A stretch of 64,000 nucleotides of DNA from Amphiura filiformis (GCF_039555335.1 NC_092647.1:10940313-11004312); one strand, 5' to 3'. Positions 10,965 to 22,588 are shown, numbered from the stretch's first letter. Numbers and translations are program-made. The notes: a model not told the origin generated them from the sequence alone.

Positions 10965-11553
10965 AAAAGATTGTTTGCAATCCGTAGGCCCCTATCTTTG
11001 TGTCCTTTACAGTCTAGACTAACTCGCAAGGATACAGATATCTTCTCCAAATTTTGGGCAATACCGTAGTAAATTTAGTAGATTTTCATTTATATCTAAA
11101 TCAATTATGATATTATTGAAAAATACACTTTGATGTTTTGCAAAAGTTCATTCTACAAATCATACACTTTGAAAACTTGCTTAATTTAGTGTTGTTAATG
11201 AGTTATACGTTTTACAAAGTGAACTAGTGTTGTTGTTCCAGCCCTCTTTACAACATAACTCAAGAACCACAAGACCTATACCTGTGATATTTGAATTCTT
11301 TTACACACTCGCTATATGAAATGATCAATGCAATTTTTGCCAAAGCTCACTACCATTCGCAATGTGAACTACCAAATTGCAACAGTTTAAAATAGTTGCT
11401 TAACTTGAATAGTGTATAGTCCTACATGAGTGTTATAATCATGATAAGTAAGATTGTTTGCAATCCGTAGGCCCCTATCTCTGTGTCCTTTACAGTCTAG
11501 ACTAACTCGCAAGGATTCAGATATACTTTTCCAAATTTTGGGCAATACACCGT
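10965..11553 (+). repeat. pair of ~100-bp direct repeats
   Basis: The sequence from 'agattgtttgcaatccgtag' through 'ccaaattttgggcaatac' occurs at about 10969-11068 and again at about 11451-11550. Both are in the same orientation, with only a few differences. The intervening 380 bases are AT-rich and unrecognised. Confidence 0.8.
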
Positions 11554-12020
11554 ATAGTCTGGGCTCCCTTAAAACATAGGCCTAACTAGAATATTACGTA
11601 GTAGGCACAAACTCTCCCGTAAAAAATCCCACCAGCAAAATAGGGGCGCCCGGACCCTAATTCTACTTGTTGGGATTTTTTCAGAGTAGGTCTATTCCAA
11701 AATATAGAATAACATTCCCAAATTATTGAGTAGTTTCGGTTATAGAACACGATCGTATTATACAGGGTGTCCCAGAATGATTTATACTGTGTTTGAACAA
11801 AATATCAAAAATATATAGTCAACAGTGTATCTAATTTTAATAAGTGCAATACAATGACACAAATGTCTCCTACCTGTTATGTGACTTTCATGGAAAAAGG
11901 TTTTCAAAATCGGTAGTTTTGTCAAAACTTGGAATTCACAATTTTGACGCAATATCCTGTAACTTCTATATTAGTATTTTGTAGGCCTACTCTGCAAAAT
12001 CAATACCAAGTCTTGTCCAT

Positions 12021-12425
12021 CAATCACATCATTTTGCCTTATTTGTTAGAAAAATAATTATCAAGCACGAATGACGTGGTTTTATTTTAAACAAACTCAT
12101 TATTGGCCATACAAGTGAATAAAACAGCCGCCTCTCAACACGCGATATTCAAAATTCCCGGGCGCTGAAATTGTCTGGTGCAATCATAGACATACATCGT
12201 TTGTCTGGGGGTGCAATGACGTTCTGAGCACAAATAATCATTACGTCATTGCACTAGGCCTATGGATAATTTCGGCGCGCCTTTTTTGAATATCGCGTGT
12301 TGAAAGCCGGCTGTTTTTATTCGTTTATTCGTTTTTATCGCCAATATGAGTTTGTTTTAAATAAAACCACGTGATTCGTGCTTGATAACTATTCTTCTAA
12401 CATTTAAGGCATAATGTTGTGATTG
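12021..12425. mobile_element. foldback element (~405 bp) with long TIRs
   Basis: The arms of well over 100 bases are inverted: 'caatcacatcattttgcctt' against 'aaggcataatgttgtgattg', 'atcaagcacgaatgacgtgg' against 'ccacgtgattcgtgcttgat', and 'caacacgcgatattcaaaa' against 'ttttgaatatcgcgtgttg'. A small inner palindrome 'gcaatgacgt..acgtcattgc' lies near the centre. It is non-coding. Confidence 0.8.
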
Positions 12426-12597
12426 CCGGAAACTTCCTTTAAATCTGCTACTGTCGTGACTGGTATTTTTATAGGCCTACTTTATTTTACCAGAAAAAAA
12501 GTGGTACATGTAGGCCTGAGGCCCTCGGCTATATAATTTAAAAAAAAAAAAAAAGAAGATTGTAGATACATTATGGGATACATAATAACGGTCATAC

Positions 12598-13378
12598 CAA
12601 GGACAGATTTAAGCGGTGGCCCGGGGCCAGTGGATTTTGAGTCGGGCCAGTAAACTTCCAACAATGCTGGCCCGGTAGGCCACTAGATTTTTGAGCCTGA
12701 TAGGCCTATAACACATTTGAGACAAAAATATATAGGCCCTAATCAGTGATGGCCATATTTACACAGTTTCTGCTCCATCTGTCATCTGTAATTTATATCT
12801 TTATTAAATGATTTTTTTGTAGGCCTATATTCTTATTCTTGTGTTGCTAGCAAGTTGGAAATATACGGCTGCTTTTTACGTTGATAGTAGGCCTACATAC
12901 TACTTCTAATCTCTTGCGTGCTCTATCTTATGATGATAGCGATACCGCAAAAAACACATATTTGAACCTTTGTGAACTGACTGAATTTGTGTTAGTGACT
13001 ACACTCTCTACATTGAGTACATTCAGTACAAAACAAATTAAAATGTTAAGGTTTGCTTGACTTTAAAGGGCTCGGATAGCAAAGTTTCCACATATTTTTT
13101 GTGGGAGAGCACATCAGACATAATCGAATTGCATTTTGAAAACGAGGATGTCCTTCTGATATCATAAAATTTTGCGATATACACATTTTATGACAAATGA
13201 TTAAAAATTCATATAGATTTGTCCCCAAAACACCAAAAAAAAGGTTGTTTTTTGGGGGTTTTTTTTCGCAGTGAACATATTGAAAAAGCTGGGCCAGTAA
13301 ATTTATTGCAGGGCCACTAGATTTGCCATTTCACTGGCCCGGAGGGCCAGTAAAAACTGAAACCTAAGTCTGTCCCTG
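12598..13378. mobile_element. non-autonomous hAT element (781 bp) with exact 8-bp TSD
   Basis: The left end CAAGGACAGATTTAAG is inverted against CTAAGTCTGTCCCTG. GGTCATAC is duplicated exactly at 12590-12597 and 13379-13386. Internal 'gggccagtaaa' motifs recur near both ends. It is related to the 933-bp element at 54505-55437. There is no transposase ORF. Confidence 0.87.
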
Positions 13379-13556
13379 GGTCATACCGTAATAAAATCAC
13401 ACCAAATCACATCGGAAGGTCAAAATATGAAAGAAAACTTTTTCCATGGTCAAAAGAAGAAACACAAAGTCCTCCAGACTACACAGAGTAAATATTTGAT
13501 AGGCCTGAATCAATAAAGACAGATCAAAATGGTCTTAACGTGATAGACAAGTGTGC

Positions 13557-13973
13557 TATTCCATTTAATATCCATACACTCCTTCTAGAAGGCATAGTAC
13601 GCTGGCGTAGCTATAGCTTGTGGCAACCAGGGCTAAGGATACATAATGACCCCCCCCATTCTTGAAACAATTTGCCTATACCACTAATTAATTTCGGTTA
13701 TATGAAGTTGAATATTGGTCTTGAATTGATCTTTCAAAAGATTTTGTGCTGAAATACGCGCGAAGCGCGCGAAAATCAGTGACTTTCATCTCTTGGAGGG
13801 GGGGTGCAGAATAAGCCCCCCCACCCCCCCCCATCGCTACGCCACAGAGGGAGTGTGAATTTTAAACGGGTGGGGTTATAGAATGGGTGACTCCGTTTGA
13901 ATTCTACACCCCTGTATGGGAGATTAAGGGCATGTCTTCCATAGGGGGTATAGATTTCAACTGGAATAGCCCA
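13557..13973. mobile_element. foldback MITE interrupted by a GGCGTAGC-type insertion
   Basis: The outer ends ('ttccatttaatatccataca' and 'ttcaactggaatagcc') belong to the multi-copy ~180-bp foldback family. Inside, from about 13606 to 13845, is a second element with ends 'ctggcgtagcta' and 'cgctacgccac', the hAT-like type. I could not find a clean target duplication for the inner one. Confidence 0.6.
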
Positions 13974-14265
13974 AATGTGGATATATAATAGCAATATTTT
14001 CTGGATGGAGGTTTAGAAATTGATTGCACAAGATAATGTCACACGTGACGCAATAGAGTTTGTCGAACGGACTAAAACGTGATTTGTTCTAAACGGTCTG
14101 TTATTATCGTATGTTTACTTTAGTCACGAGGCCTCAGCATCACCTGATATTTAATGTTGTGATTGGTATTGGAAGTAAAGTTTAAAACAGCTTGAATAAT
14201 CTTGGAAGTCATCAGTCATCACTCAATCTTCCATCGGATCACAGCACACATCAGACATTGTCATC

Positions 14266-14449
14266 ATGAAGGTACTTGTACTGTTAGTACTTGTTGGGGC
14301 TGCTGCAGCCACCCCACTCTTTACCGGTGAAGTAATGGAGAGACAGTTTAGAGAGAAAAACATCGTGATGATGTGCAAAGAATTGGGACTGATGGAAACG
14401 GTGAAGATGGTGGAAATGGCAAAGTTGACCAAAACTTTGGCCACTGGAG
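14266..14449 (+). CDS. FAS1 gene exon 1 (signal peptide, start of domain 1)
   Basis: The ATG is at 14266, preceded by 'ttgtcatc'. The hydrophobic leader is followed by TPLFTGEVMERQFREKN and the first FAS1 helix (VMMCKELGLMETVKMVEMAK). The donor is 'gtgagt' after 14449, phase 1. Confidence 0.9.
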
Positions 14450-17400
14450 GTGAGTTTGCTGGCATGGCTATAGGATTCAGCATTGACTTGTTTAGGGCCT
14501 ACTTTAATGCAATTTTAACGCTGATTCTAAATATGGTCATAAAAATGTACAATTCTTTAACAATGAGAGAAGACGTCTCATTAATAATTATTATTGTGAA
14601 CAACCATCTATGGTTAAATTTGACCAGCTGATGAATTCAAAAGGTACTGATTTGTTAAAATTAAGCAATTTACTTGTGCTGTTGTACATTATATTATTTT
14701 GTTAAAATGTTCGTATGCCTTGTTTTGTAAGGTTTTTGAACAATAAATGAATCTTGAAATCTTGAAATTGTTGCATTTTTAAAGACAATTTGAAACTCGT
14801 CGTCTGAAGTCGGCACCCGTGTGGAGATAGTAAACTTTATCTGATGCCGCTTGTCTCCACTTAAGTCAGAACTTGCATATCCCTTGTAACGAATCATGAC
14901 TCGAGAGTCTCGACTTTTCAAAAATGAAATGACTCCTCGGATCTTGAAATATTCCCCATCAGATTGTACAGCGACTCGAGTTATTGCTAGAAATGACTCA
15001 ACTCGACCATGAAATGACTCTACTCTATATAATATTGTATAATGCCTGAGCCAATATAATGCACATTTAATTTAGATCTGGATTACATATTTTTATGTAT
15101 GCATGAATGTGTTCTTATTCGTAATGTCACTCAATAATTATTTTCTTTTTCAAATAATCGATTTAGATTTATATGAATTATTGCTATCTTCTGTAGACAG
15201 CAATTTGCCGTGTATAGGCATACCGTATCTCCGCATATAAGAATAGCAGAAAAACACAATTACCATGGGTTACTCCTTCATGTAAATTTACACGAAATTA
15301 AGGTTAGGGTCAGGATTAAGGTTAGAATTAGGATTCAGGTTACGGTTAAATAGTGGTATCCGCAGCGTGTATATTTAGCCACTTTCCACATCTTCAGCTT
15401 CATATTTTATTACTTTTTTTCTCGCCATTAGAGTTTTGCAAAGAACAAAAGCGATCAAGAAAGAACCTGCTGTTTGGGGTTCTTCTTTTCTTGATTCTAA
15501 TTTCACTAAGAACAGGCATTTAAGATTTCATTCAGGCTTTTGCCTGAATTCATGCTTTTTTGTAGTTCAGATTCACACAATTTCTTTTATTCAGCCCATA
15601 GGGTCATTCTGGTATTTTTTACGCTGTTTTTTCCAGCTTATTTAGGCATTTGGTCAAAAGTGGACTTTCACCCCTGCAAGAACATCACGGTATAAACGAA
15701 AACTCTTACCCTCTCCCTCTCCATGGATCGAGAGTTGTCTTCATGGACTATAAATAATAATGAATGCATTTGTGTTTCCAGATACTTTCAGAATATAATA
15801 TGCCATCAATCAATCAATTAAATCATTCAGGTAATCAATCAACCACCCGATGGGCCAATCAATCAATCAGTCAACCAATAATCAATCATGTCATGCAATC
15901 AATTAGTCGATCGATCAATCAGTCAAACAATCAATCGACCAATCAATCAATGAACCAACCAGTCGATCGATCAATCAATCGATCGATCAATCAATTGATC
16001 AATTAATCAATCGATTGGCCACCCAACCACCCAACAATCGATCAATCAAGCAAGGAATCAGGCCCATTCGAATTTATCAATTAATTAATCACAACCAATC
16101 TTATTATGCCATATACAGGTCCGTTCACTTTGTTTGCTCCAACTGACGATGCCTGGAATGCCCTTCCTGCTGATTTCATAAATGAACTCAAGATGAACAT
16201 GACCGCTCTCACGATGCTGTTGGAATTCCACGTCCATGCTGGTAAATTCATGGCTGCAATGATTAAAGACGAAATGATGATTCCAACCTTGTTGAAGGCG
16301 CCTATGATTCGATTCAACACATATGATATGGTATGGGAATTTGGTTACATTGAATGTATTAAATACCGTAAAACCTCGTCTACAAGCATATAGTGTGTTT
16401 TGATGAAAGCTAAATTAAAACGAGACAACCGTAAATATGCCAATACAATGATTAGTCGTACAATAGTACTTGCTTGAAAATGTTTGTATCGTTAATTAAT
16501 TTGCTCAAACTCCATAATATTATGATTTTGTCGATGGATGGCGTCTGGATTAATATTTAGCTCTCATCAAAAGCACTCTATATGCGTGTAGACGAGGGTT
16601 TTACGGTATTGATATAATGGATCACGAATGATTAGTTCAAATCTACGTGGGCCATTGGTTCGAATATTTAAGTAGGGGGTTCTTGGGTACGCGATCACAA
16701 AAAACGGTCTGGGTCCCCGCATGTGGGCCTGTTACTATGTGGCGTACGTTTCACTTTTCCCCACGCCCAAAAACCAGGGCAAAGCGGAACGATAAGTTCG
16801 TACTATTTAATAAAACTGCGTTTTTGATCAACTTTATTAATGTCATTTGTTAGTTGCAGTCATAAGGTAAGATTATAAACTTAAAGTTTTGCCTTGCCTT
16901 GCTTTGTAATCCTGTTTGGGGCTCCAAAAAAATTTGGTCCACTTTGCCCCGGTCTCCCCTATGGCAAATGAGGGGCATTGGCTATAGCTGATTGAAAAAT
17001 TGAGGGGGTCATTGTGTAGCAGGAAATAAAAAGGGGGTCATTGGGAATAGAATAAATGAAAGTAAAACCCCGGGTAGGCATAATTATATTGACAATCATT
17101 CACATGCCCGTCACGTGTATAGACCCCCCCTTCCGATGTAATCCGACTTCGATCTGTAGATCTAGCCTTGAAGCTGCAAGGCGATCACATTCTGGTAATT
17201 AGGCTCTTCTTGAGTCCTGTTCATTCCTATTTCTCATGCAGAATTTGATAACTGCAACTGGTTCTCCGACCAGATCAGATGGCCAGTAACGGGGTTATTC
17301 ACGCCATAAACCGGGTTGTGTGGCATCAGGGGCTATTTTAACGTGCCTCACTGTCACGTACGTGTCGAGATAAAATATTCGTACAGTGACAATTAACAAT

Positions 17401-20400
17401 CCGTGTAGATATGCTTTAATAGTAGACAATGGTAGAGCCTTTCTTACGGTCACATTCAGGTAAAATGTCAATTTTTTATTTTTGAAACGCACTCTACTTC
17501 ATCAACACTTTTATCTCATTGCACGAACGTGACAGTGAGGCACGTTAAAATAGCCCCTGTGTGGCATATTCCCATTTATTCTTTTCTTGATTCCTGTTCA
17601 CTTCTACTTCGCAGAATTTGATAACTGCAACTGGTTCTCCCGTCGCTAAACCCGATCAGATGGCCAGTAACGGGGTTATTCACGTCATAAACCGGGTTAT
17701 GTGGCCTATTCCTATGGGTGATGTTGTAGATGTTGTTTCTACTATGTCCAACTTCAGCACTCTTCTGACTGCTGTACAAGCTGCAGGTCTCGGAGAAACA
17801 TTGAAAGGTGGGTATAGTGAGTCAAGTTTGGAAACACACTGTGTTTCTACTCTAGATCCCGGGAAACACAAAACATTTTACTAAAAACGTTTAAATGTCG
17901 GTTATATAAAGAGTATAAAATGTTTTAATAACATTCATAAACATTTTTGAAAACTTGTTGCAAAACATTCTAAACAGAATACACTTAAAAGTATTGACGA
18001 AATGTTTGACGAAAGTATTGACGCAAAAAATGTTATTAAAACTTTGAATAAACGTTTGAAGAACATTTTTGTGTTGGCTGGTATGTTGTTTCAGATTAAT
18101 CATCCTCCAGGCAAATGGTCTCTCTGCGTTATTTCCATAGCATGCTTAGCAACAAATTGCATGTTTTAAAACAAAAACTGTTCTATTATTAGCCTACTTG
18201 AAGGCAATTCGGGTCGGTTCTTTTAAACAGAACAAACACGGCATATTACCGACGCAGATGGTTCGTGATGAAATCTTAACATTCCGGGCTCGAGACGTAA
18301 CTCCGTCGGCATTATTTACATTATTTGAGTAACGTGGCACAAGTACCAACACACAGTGCTAACAAACAGCCAATCAAATTAATCGGTGCTTTTAGACTTG
18401 TTACAAGTCCAATCAATGCGTGTAGTCTTGTCGCTCACTATGCAGTGGCGGCGCTAAATGTACGGGGGAACGAGGGGGAATTGACCCCCACCTCCAATAT
18501 TTAGAGGCAAAAAACCCAAAATCACACAAGTTTGCACTTTTTGCGACACTTTTGTGCAAAATTTGTTGATCCCCCAAACAGTTCCTGGTGCCGCCACTGT
18601 TTAGGCATTCTCCATCATGCAGCCGAGCTCCGTTTATGAAATTGTATGACCCAACTACACATTTAGTAATTAGTTTGGTCCCAGCAGGCCAGGCCTGTCC
18701 AGGATTTTTTGCAGGAAAATGTTGCCCTCAATAAAATGATTAAAATCGCTAACATCTCAAAAGTGGACCCCATCCCGGACCCCATGGGCTTTTTGACTAT
18801 TGACATGAAAGTTGTCCATTTCTTTTTTCTTATTAAGTAAATTGGCTTAATCTTTTCAACATTTCTCCCTGTAAAATGAACCTTCTAGACTTCTTGTCGA
18901 TTTTTGGCAAAGAATAACAAAAAGAAATCGTATATTAATGCTGTATAACCATGTATCTAATAAGGAAATTGTATAACTTTCACGACCAGGTGATGCACTG
19001 ACTATATTTGCACCAACCAACGAAGCCTTTGCCAAAATCCCAAAGAAAGATCTTGATGCCCTACTTGCCAACAAAACTGCTTTGATCAACGTACTGACAT
19101 ACCATGTGGTACCAAAGACCTGGTGGAGTGCTGCGCTCTCTGACAACCAGATGTTGCCAACTGCATGCACTGCCTGCCCAATGAAGCTCGCTGTTCACAT
19201 CAATGGTAAGTGGTCAACATTTTTTTATCAGGAGTTAAGGGGTGGGATGGGGGTGGGGGTGTGAAATATGGAACCATCAGAAAATGTGCTTTAATTTGGC
19301 ATGGGTGGGGGCATTTTCAGTGATTTTTGTTGTTCTTACCATATAGGGTTTATGTTCTTAAACTACCAATAGGCCTACCCCCGGTGGCAACGCCATTGTT
19401 AGTGGCATGCAAGAATAAACATGGTGTTGTAGTGCTGCATGAAGACATTAAGATCGAGGTGGGGGGGTGTTTTTTAGAAATTGTTATGCCCTATGTGCCA
19501 CAGGTATGGCTTGCCTTTTCATCTATTACTATTCGCCGCTGTAGTGCCACATCAAAATTCATTTCTATGTCAACTAGTTCACGCTATCCGTGTTCTGAAC
19601 CACAATCATAATGATCACAACACAAAGTTAATGGGTGGTCACACTTTGTTATTACATCTGTTGGCAAGCAATTGTGTTGCGATTATTTCTATCACGATTC
19701 CGAACACAGATAGCGTGATCCAATTGACCAGGTACACTACGACAGGACATTGTCCTACAAATTATAATCTTATATTCATTTGTAATTGTTTATTTTGTTG
19801 TTTGTTTGTCCATTTTTCTTCCAAAAATAGCTGCCAGGTGTCATATTTTATGTGTTAACCACCTGAGCACTACCTGCCGATCTAACATTGCCTCCGATTG
19901 GTCAATTACATGATATCTCGACTTTAATCACCAATCAGAATAGAGCGTTGCAAATAATTCAGCCCAATTTTTTTGTGTGGTGAAATTATTCTAACAATGT
20001 TGCTGATTGGGCCAATTGATAATGGAAATTTCTTTTTGGCCAATCGGCATGTAGTTCTCATGGGGTTAAATATATAGGATGGCTATAGGTTGATGAGCTC
20101 GTAATCGGCGGGTCTTATAACATTGCAGATTAATATTTATATATTTTATTTCCATTTTTTGACATCTCGCCAGAAACATCACAAATTATTCATCCAAGTC
20201 CTATACATTGTATATTTTCTTCCGGATGCACAATATATGGGTCTACTTTTCGGCGTAGTGTAAAAGCCAAACAATTCCTGCCGATTGCGAGCTGATCAAA
20301 CTATAATAAATTACTCTTATATTCATTCATAATTGTTTATTTTTCTTCCAGATATGGGTGTAATGATCAACGATGCCACGGTTGTCATGGCTGATGCTGC

Positions 20401-20464
20401 TGTATCCAATGGCGTCATCCACGTTATCGACACAGTCCTCATGCCAAAAATGGACACTCTATAA
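14266..20464 (+). CDS. secreted protein with two FAS1 (fasciclin) domains, five exons, complete
   Basis: Exons 14266-14449, 16119-16330, 17615-17807, 18990-19205 and 20352-20464 join into 918 coding bases, or 305 residues. All borders are GT-AG and all phases match. Residues 1-16 (MKVLVLLVLVGAAAAT) form a signal peptide. The first FAS1 domain covers about residues 28-165: GPFTLFAPTDDAWNALP, then LLEFHVHAG, ending NGVIHVINRV. The second covers about 169-300: ALTIFAPTNEAFAKIP, then NVLTYHVVP, ending NGVIHVIDTVLMP. FAS1 domains act in cell adhesion and extracellular matrix (periostin and TGFBI families); this short two-domain form is presumably secreted. No GPI signal or membrane segment is visible at the C-terminus. 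There is no basis for a specific gene symbol. Confidence 0.92.
14500..14850. repeat. fragments of a dispersed repeat
   Basis: Segments 'gctgattctaaatatggtca' and 'aatttgaaactcgtcgtctg' match repeats at 45236-45340, 48757-48980, 49150-49340 and 62960-63160. A copy-end-like 'aataaatgaatcttgaaatc' with a short CTTGAAAT repeat lies between them. It is non-coding sequence in FAS1 intron 1. Confidence 0.5.
15785..16090. repeat. AATC-rich simple-sequence array
   Basis: Imperfect (AATC)n and (GATC)n runs fill about 300 bases, ending roughly 28 bases before the FAS1 exon 2 acceptor. Translations here are low-complexity and not genes. Confidence 0.9.
16119..16330 (+). CDS. FAS1 gene exon 2
   Basis: The acceptor is 'gccatatacag' and the donor 'gtatgg'. 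Two leading bases complete a split glycine. It encodes PFTLFAPTDDAWNALPADF through the FHVHAG motif to IRFNTYDM, ending in phase 0. Confidence 0.9.
16366..16606. mobile_element. mariner-type MITE (241 bp) with TA target duplication
   Basis: The ends CCGTAAAACCTCGTCTA and TAGACGAGGGTTTTACGG are inverted and flanked by TA on both sides (16364-16365, 16607-16608). A related copy is at 50353-50612. It lies 35 bases after the FAS1 exon 2 donor. Confidence 0.82.
17200..17326 (+). pseudogene. decayed tandem duplicate of FAS1 exon 3 and its acceptor
   Basis: The acceptor-like 'tttctcatgcag' is followed by 'aatttgataactgcaactgg', identical to the start of exon 3, and later 'agatggccagtaacggggtt', also identical. 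About eight bases are missing between the two parts, so the frame shifts and reads NLITATGSPTRSDGQ then stop. The copy continues past the hAT insertion at 17327-17559 (bases 17568-17577). Confidence 0.88.
17327..17559. mobile_element. hAT MITE (233 bp) with exact 8-bp TSD
   Basis: The ends CAGGGGCTATTTTAACGTGC and GCACGTTAAAATAGCCCCTG are perfect inverses that extend about 32 bases. TGTGGCAT is duplicated at 17319-17326 and 17560-17567. It is inserted in the duplicated exon 3 copy. Confidence 0.93.
17615..17807 (+). CDS. FAS1 gene exon 3 (end of domain 1, start of domain 2)
   Basis: The acceptor is 'ttctacttcgcag' and the donor 'gtgggt'. It begins in phase 0 with NLITATGSPVAKPDQM, includes NGVIHVINRVMWP closing domain 1, and MSNFSTLLTAVQAAGLGETL opening domain 2. 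It ends in phase 1. Its beginning is duplicated upstream. Confidence 0.91.
18990..19205 (+). CDS. FAS1 gene exon 4
   Basis: The acceptor is 'ttcacgaccag' and the donor 'gtaagt'. It encodes DALTIFAPTNEAFAKIPKKD, then LINVLTYHVVP with the conserved YH pair. Two cysteines lie close together in ACTACP, which is unusual for this part of a FAS1 domain. Confidence 0.91.
19855..20085. mobile_element. TIR element with GAGCACTACCTGCCGAT ends
   Basis: The left end 'gttaaccacctgagcactac' is roughly inverted by 'gtagttctcatggggttaa' at the right. Related copies are at about 50030-50260 and 57476-57560. It is non-coding and lies in FAS1 intron 4. Confidence 0.5.
20352..20464 (+). CDS. FAS1 gene exon 5 (terminal)
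   Basis: The acceptor is 'ttttcttccag'. It encodes DMGVMINDATVVMADAAV, then SNGVIHVIDTVLMPKMDTL and stop TAA at 20462-20464. A candidate AATAAA poly(A) signal is at 21217-21222, beyond two MITEs. Confidence 0.91.
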
Positions 20465-20508
20465 ACAATTATTTTCATAAAATTTCTACAATATGCCAAG
20501 GTTTACTA

Positions 20509-20697
20509 GGCTATTTCAGTTGAAATCCATACACCCCTCTATGTTAGACATGACTTAAAAAATCTTCCACACAGGGAGTGTGAATTGAACATGGCGTTAC
20601 CTGAATGAGTGACTTCGTTTGAAATATATACCCCCTGTGTGGGAGATTAAGGTCACATCTTCCATAGGGTGTGTGTGTATGGATTTCAACTGGAATA
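20509..20697. mobile_element. foldback MITE, complete copy (~189 bp)
   Basis: Left 'ggctatttcagttgaaatcc' is inverted by 'ggatttcaactggaata'. The internal arms 'gggagtgtgaatt' and 'tatggaaga'-type segments match the family seen at 24.5, 46.5, 46.7, 48.3 and 50.8/52.1 kb. It starts 45 bases after the FAS1 stop, so it is probably in the 3' UTR. Confidence 0.78.
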
Positions 20698-20765
20698 TCA
20701 CATTTGTGCCCAACTTCTAACCATGTTGGATTGCACTGTAACTGTTATGGATTTATGTTCTATAA

Positions 20766-21170
20766 GGCCGAGTTCACATAGAAGTATACTATTCAAGTAT
20801 ACAGTGCACGTTTTGCAGGTGCATGCGTATAGCTTAAATCGGGTCACATAAGAGGGCACTATTCGAAAAGGCTGTATACCTGCGTATAGTATAGTGGGAA
20901 TCATGCACATTCGATTTTAGTGCGGCGTTTACCTTCCAAATTTTAAAACTAAACCATATGTGGCGGGTAAATTAATTTTTTTAATAGATGCATTAATCAA
21001 TCTAATTCTGCACATCATGACACCTCATTGAATGCATAGTGACCTCAAGAAGTAAAGTTACAAGCATTTGATTAGGATGAAGGTTCAGTTTTAAAATTGG
21101 CAAACTGACCTATACTCGCCTGATCGAACATTGTATAGTGAATACCGTATACTTCTATGTGAACTCGGCC
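20766..21170. mobile_element. Harbinger-like MITE (405 bp) with TAA target duplication
   Basis: The ends GGCCGAGTTCACATAGAAGT and ACTTCTATGTGAACTCGGCC are perfect inverses. TAA flanks both sides (20763-20765, 21171-21173), matching the TWA duplication of PIF/Harbinger elements. It is non-coding. Confidence 0.83.
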
Positions 21171-21216
21171 TAATGGAGTAAAAAACAATTTTTCATGCAT
21201 GTTATTATACAGAGTT

Positions 21217-21222
21217 AATAAA
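21217..21222 (+). terminator. candidate poly(A) signal for the FAS1 gene
   Basis: An AATAAA hexamer lies about 750 bases after the FAS1 stop codon. It is the first AATAAA downstream that I noticed. The long 3' UTR it implies would include two MITEs, so it is only a candidate. Confidence 0.3.
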
Positions 21223-21858
21223 TACAACAACATTCCATCGATATCAGTTGTACAAAAATGTACATTTTGTATTTTATTGTTTTCTTAAATACTCATATAA
21301 GTACAAAACCTTCCTCGATACAATTTTATCCGTTTTCAGGTCACAGCATGTGCGCCCCTACTATCACTGTACCTTTATTTAAACATGCTATTATATACCC
21401 AAAGAACCGGTAAAACTTGGTGACCGCTCCACATCAAAAGGTTTGGTGGAAAACAGTCGGAGTTTTAGCAGTTCTGTTCTGTCTGTCATCAAAGCAACAG
21501 GTGTATTGCCAGTTCTACTTTGAAAAACACAATTATATTTTCACACCTCAAAAACATTAAACCATAGTTTTTCAAAAGTAAGCTTACAACCTTTTAGCCT
21601 TACCGTAACCAATTACTAACGACTAAATGAGTTGATGGTGGCAAATTAAATTTTTTTGCAAGAGAGCTTGTGAAAATGATTGGTAACATGCTTCACCAAT
21701 TGCTTGACTGTAGACCTTTCTGATCAACCAATCAACAGTGAAGCAGTTAGGAATGCAATCAAATGGAACTCCCCAAAGCAATAGCAAGTAATGCCATCGA
21801 TGTTGTTGGAAATCATAATTGAGTCAGTCTTGCTGTTGGTGAAAAATTCAAATTTATA

Positions 21859-22065
21859 GAGGTTATCCGCTTTACTTGTACGTGACTTCTAACAAAAGGC
21901 GCTGATTCCCGCAGTATTCCTCATTCAAACCAATGAGGATTTTTTTGATTTTCTGCTATTTTGAAGCAGTCATGGTTGCACATGTATGGTACTTCTTATG
22001 AAAGTCCTAAACAAGGTATAGCAGTCGCTGATAGGATATGCAACTTATAGAACACGGATAACCTC
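21859..22065. mobile_element. MITE (207 bp) with TA flanks
   Basis: The ends GAGGTTATCCG and CGGATAACCTC are inverted and flanked by TA (21857-21858, 22066-22067), which fits Tc1/mariner. It is non-coding. Confidence 0.68.
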
Positions 22066-22302
22066 TATTGGGCTCTGCATTCTGCAGGCTTGCATATCAG
22101 AGAGCCCACAGTAATTTTCACTGTCTTCTTGTAGATATGTTGACTATCTAACATCTACATTAGTGGCTAGTTCCTGAAAATACTGAAGCTGGTTCCAATT
22201 CCATTTTCAACTCAAATGTTAACAATGTTGATAACTTCCCGTTCTTGGGAGGTTGATTGGTGACACTTTGACAGCCAAATCCATCATGATTAAAACTAGA
22301 GC

Positions 22303-22588
22303 AGATATCTTACACTTCCCACAATGCATTTCTTCCATTTCAATTTCCTGTACTGATTTGCTGTGAGTTCAACATGGGTCGATAGTGACAAAAAGTATCT
22401 CATTATGAACAGATCCAGATCTTGCAAAATATGTTTAATTCTTCATTAGCAAGTAGCGACCCATGTTTATCCACTATGTTCTGAACATAAAAACAAAGGG
22501 AACCTATAAAGAGTAATGGGAGTGTCACTTGAAAGAAATGAGGGGATGTGTCATGTAGCAGAGGATTATGGGTATGGTAAGACATCTT
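22303..22588. mobile_element. MITE with GATATCTTACACTTCCCA ends (unoccupied copy)
   Basis: The left 'gatatcttacacttcccaca' is approximately inverted by 'tatgggtatggtaagacatc'. A second copy at 57892-58454 carries an extra insertion. The matching position here, CTG at 22348-22350, is uninterrupted. Confidence 0.65.

Larger units (their letters stand above)
4579..14265. other. intergenic region between MTFMT and the FAS1 gene
   Basis: No exon chain or conserved domain could be found here apart from retroelement remains. Named pieces are listed separately. Bases 5670-6345, 8900-10270 and 11560-12000 hold nothing I recognise beyond low-complexity runs such as the C-tract at 9611-9625 and fragments resembling hAT termini. 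Confidence 0.7.

Noticed and set aside
14450-14631. Read-through extension of FAS1 exon 1 (hydrophobic tail)
   Set aside because: The GTGAGT donor at 14450 joins perfectly to exon 2; the extension is intron and partly a dispersed repeat.
18438-18600. hAT element with CAGTGGCGGCGC ends
   Set aside because: The ends are inverted (GGTGCCGCCACTG), but no 8-bp duplication could be found, so I did not list it as a firm element.
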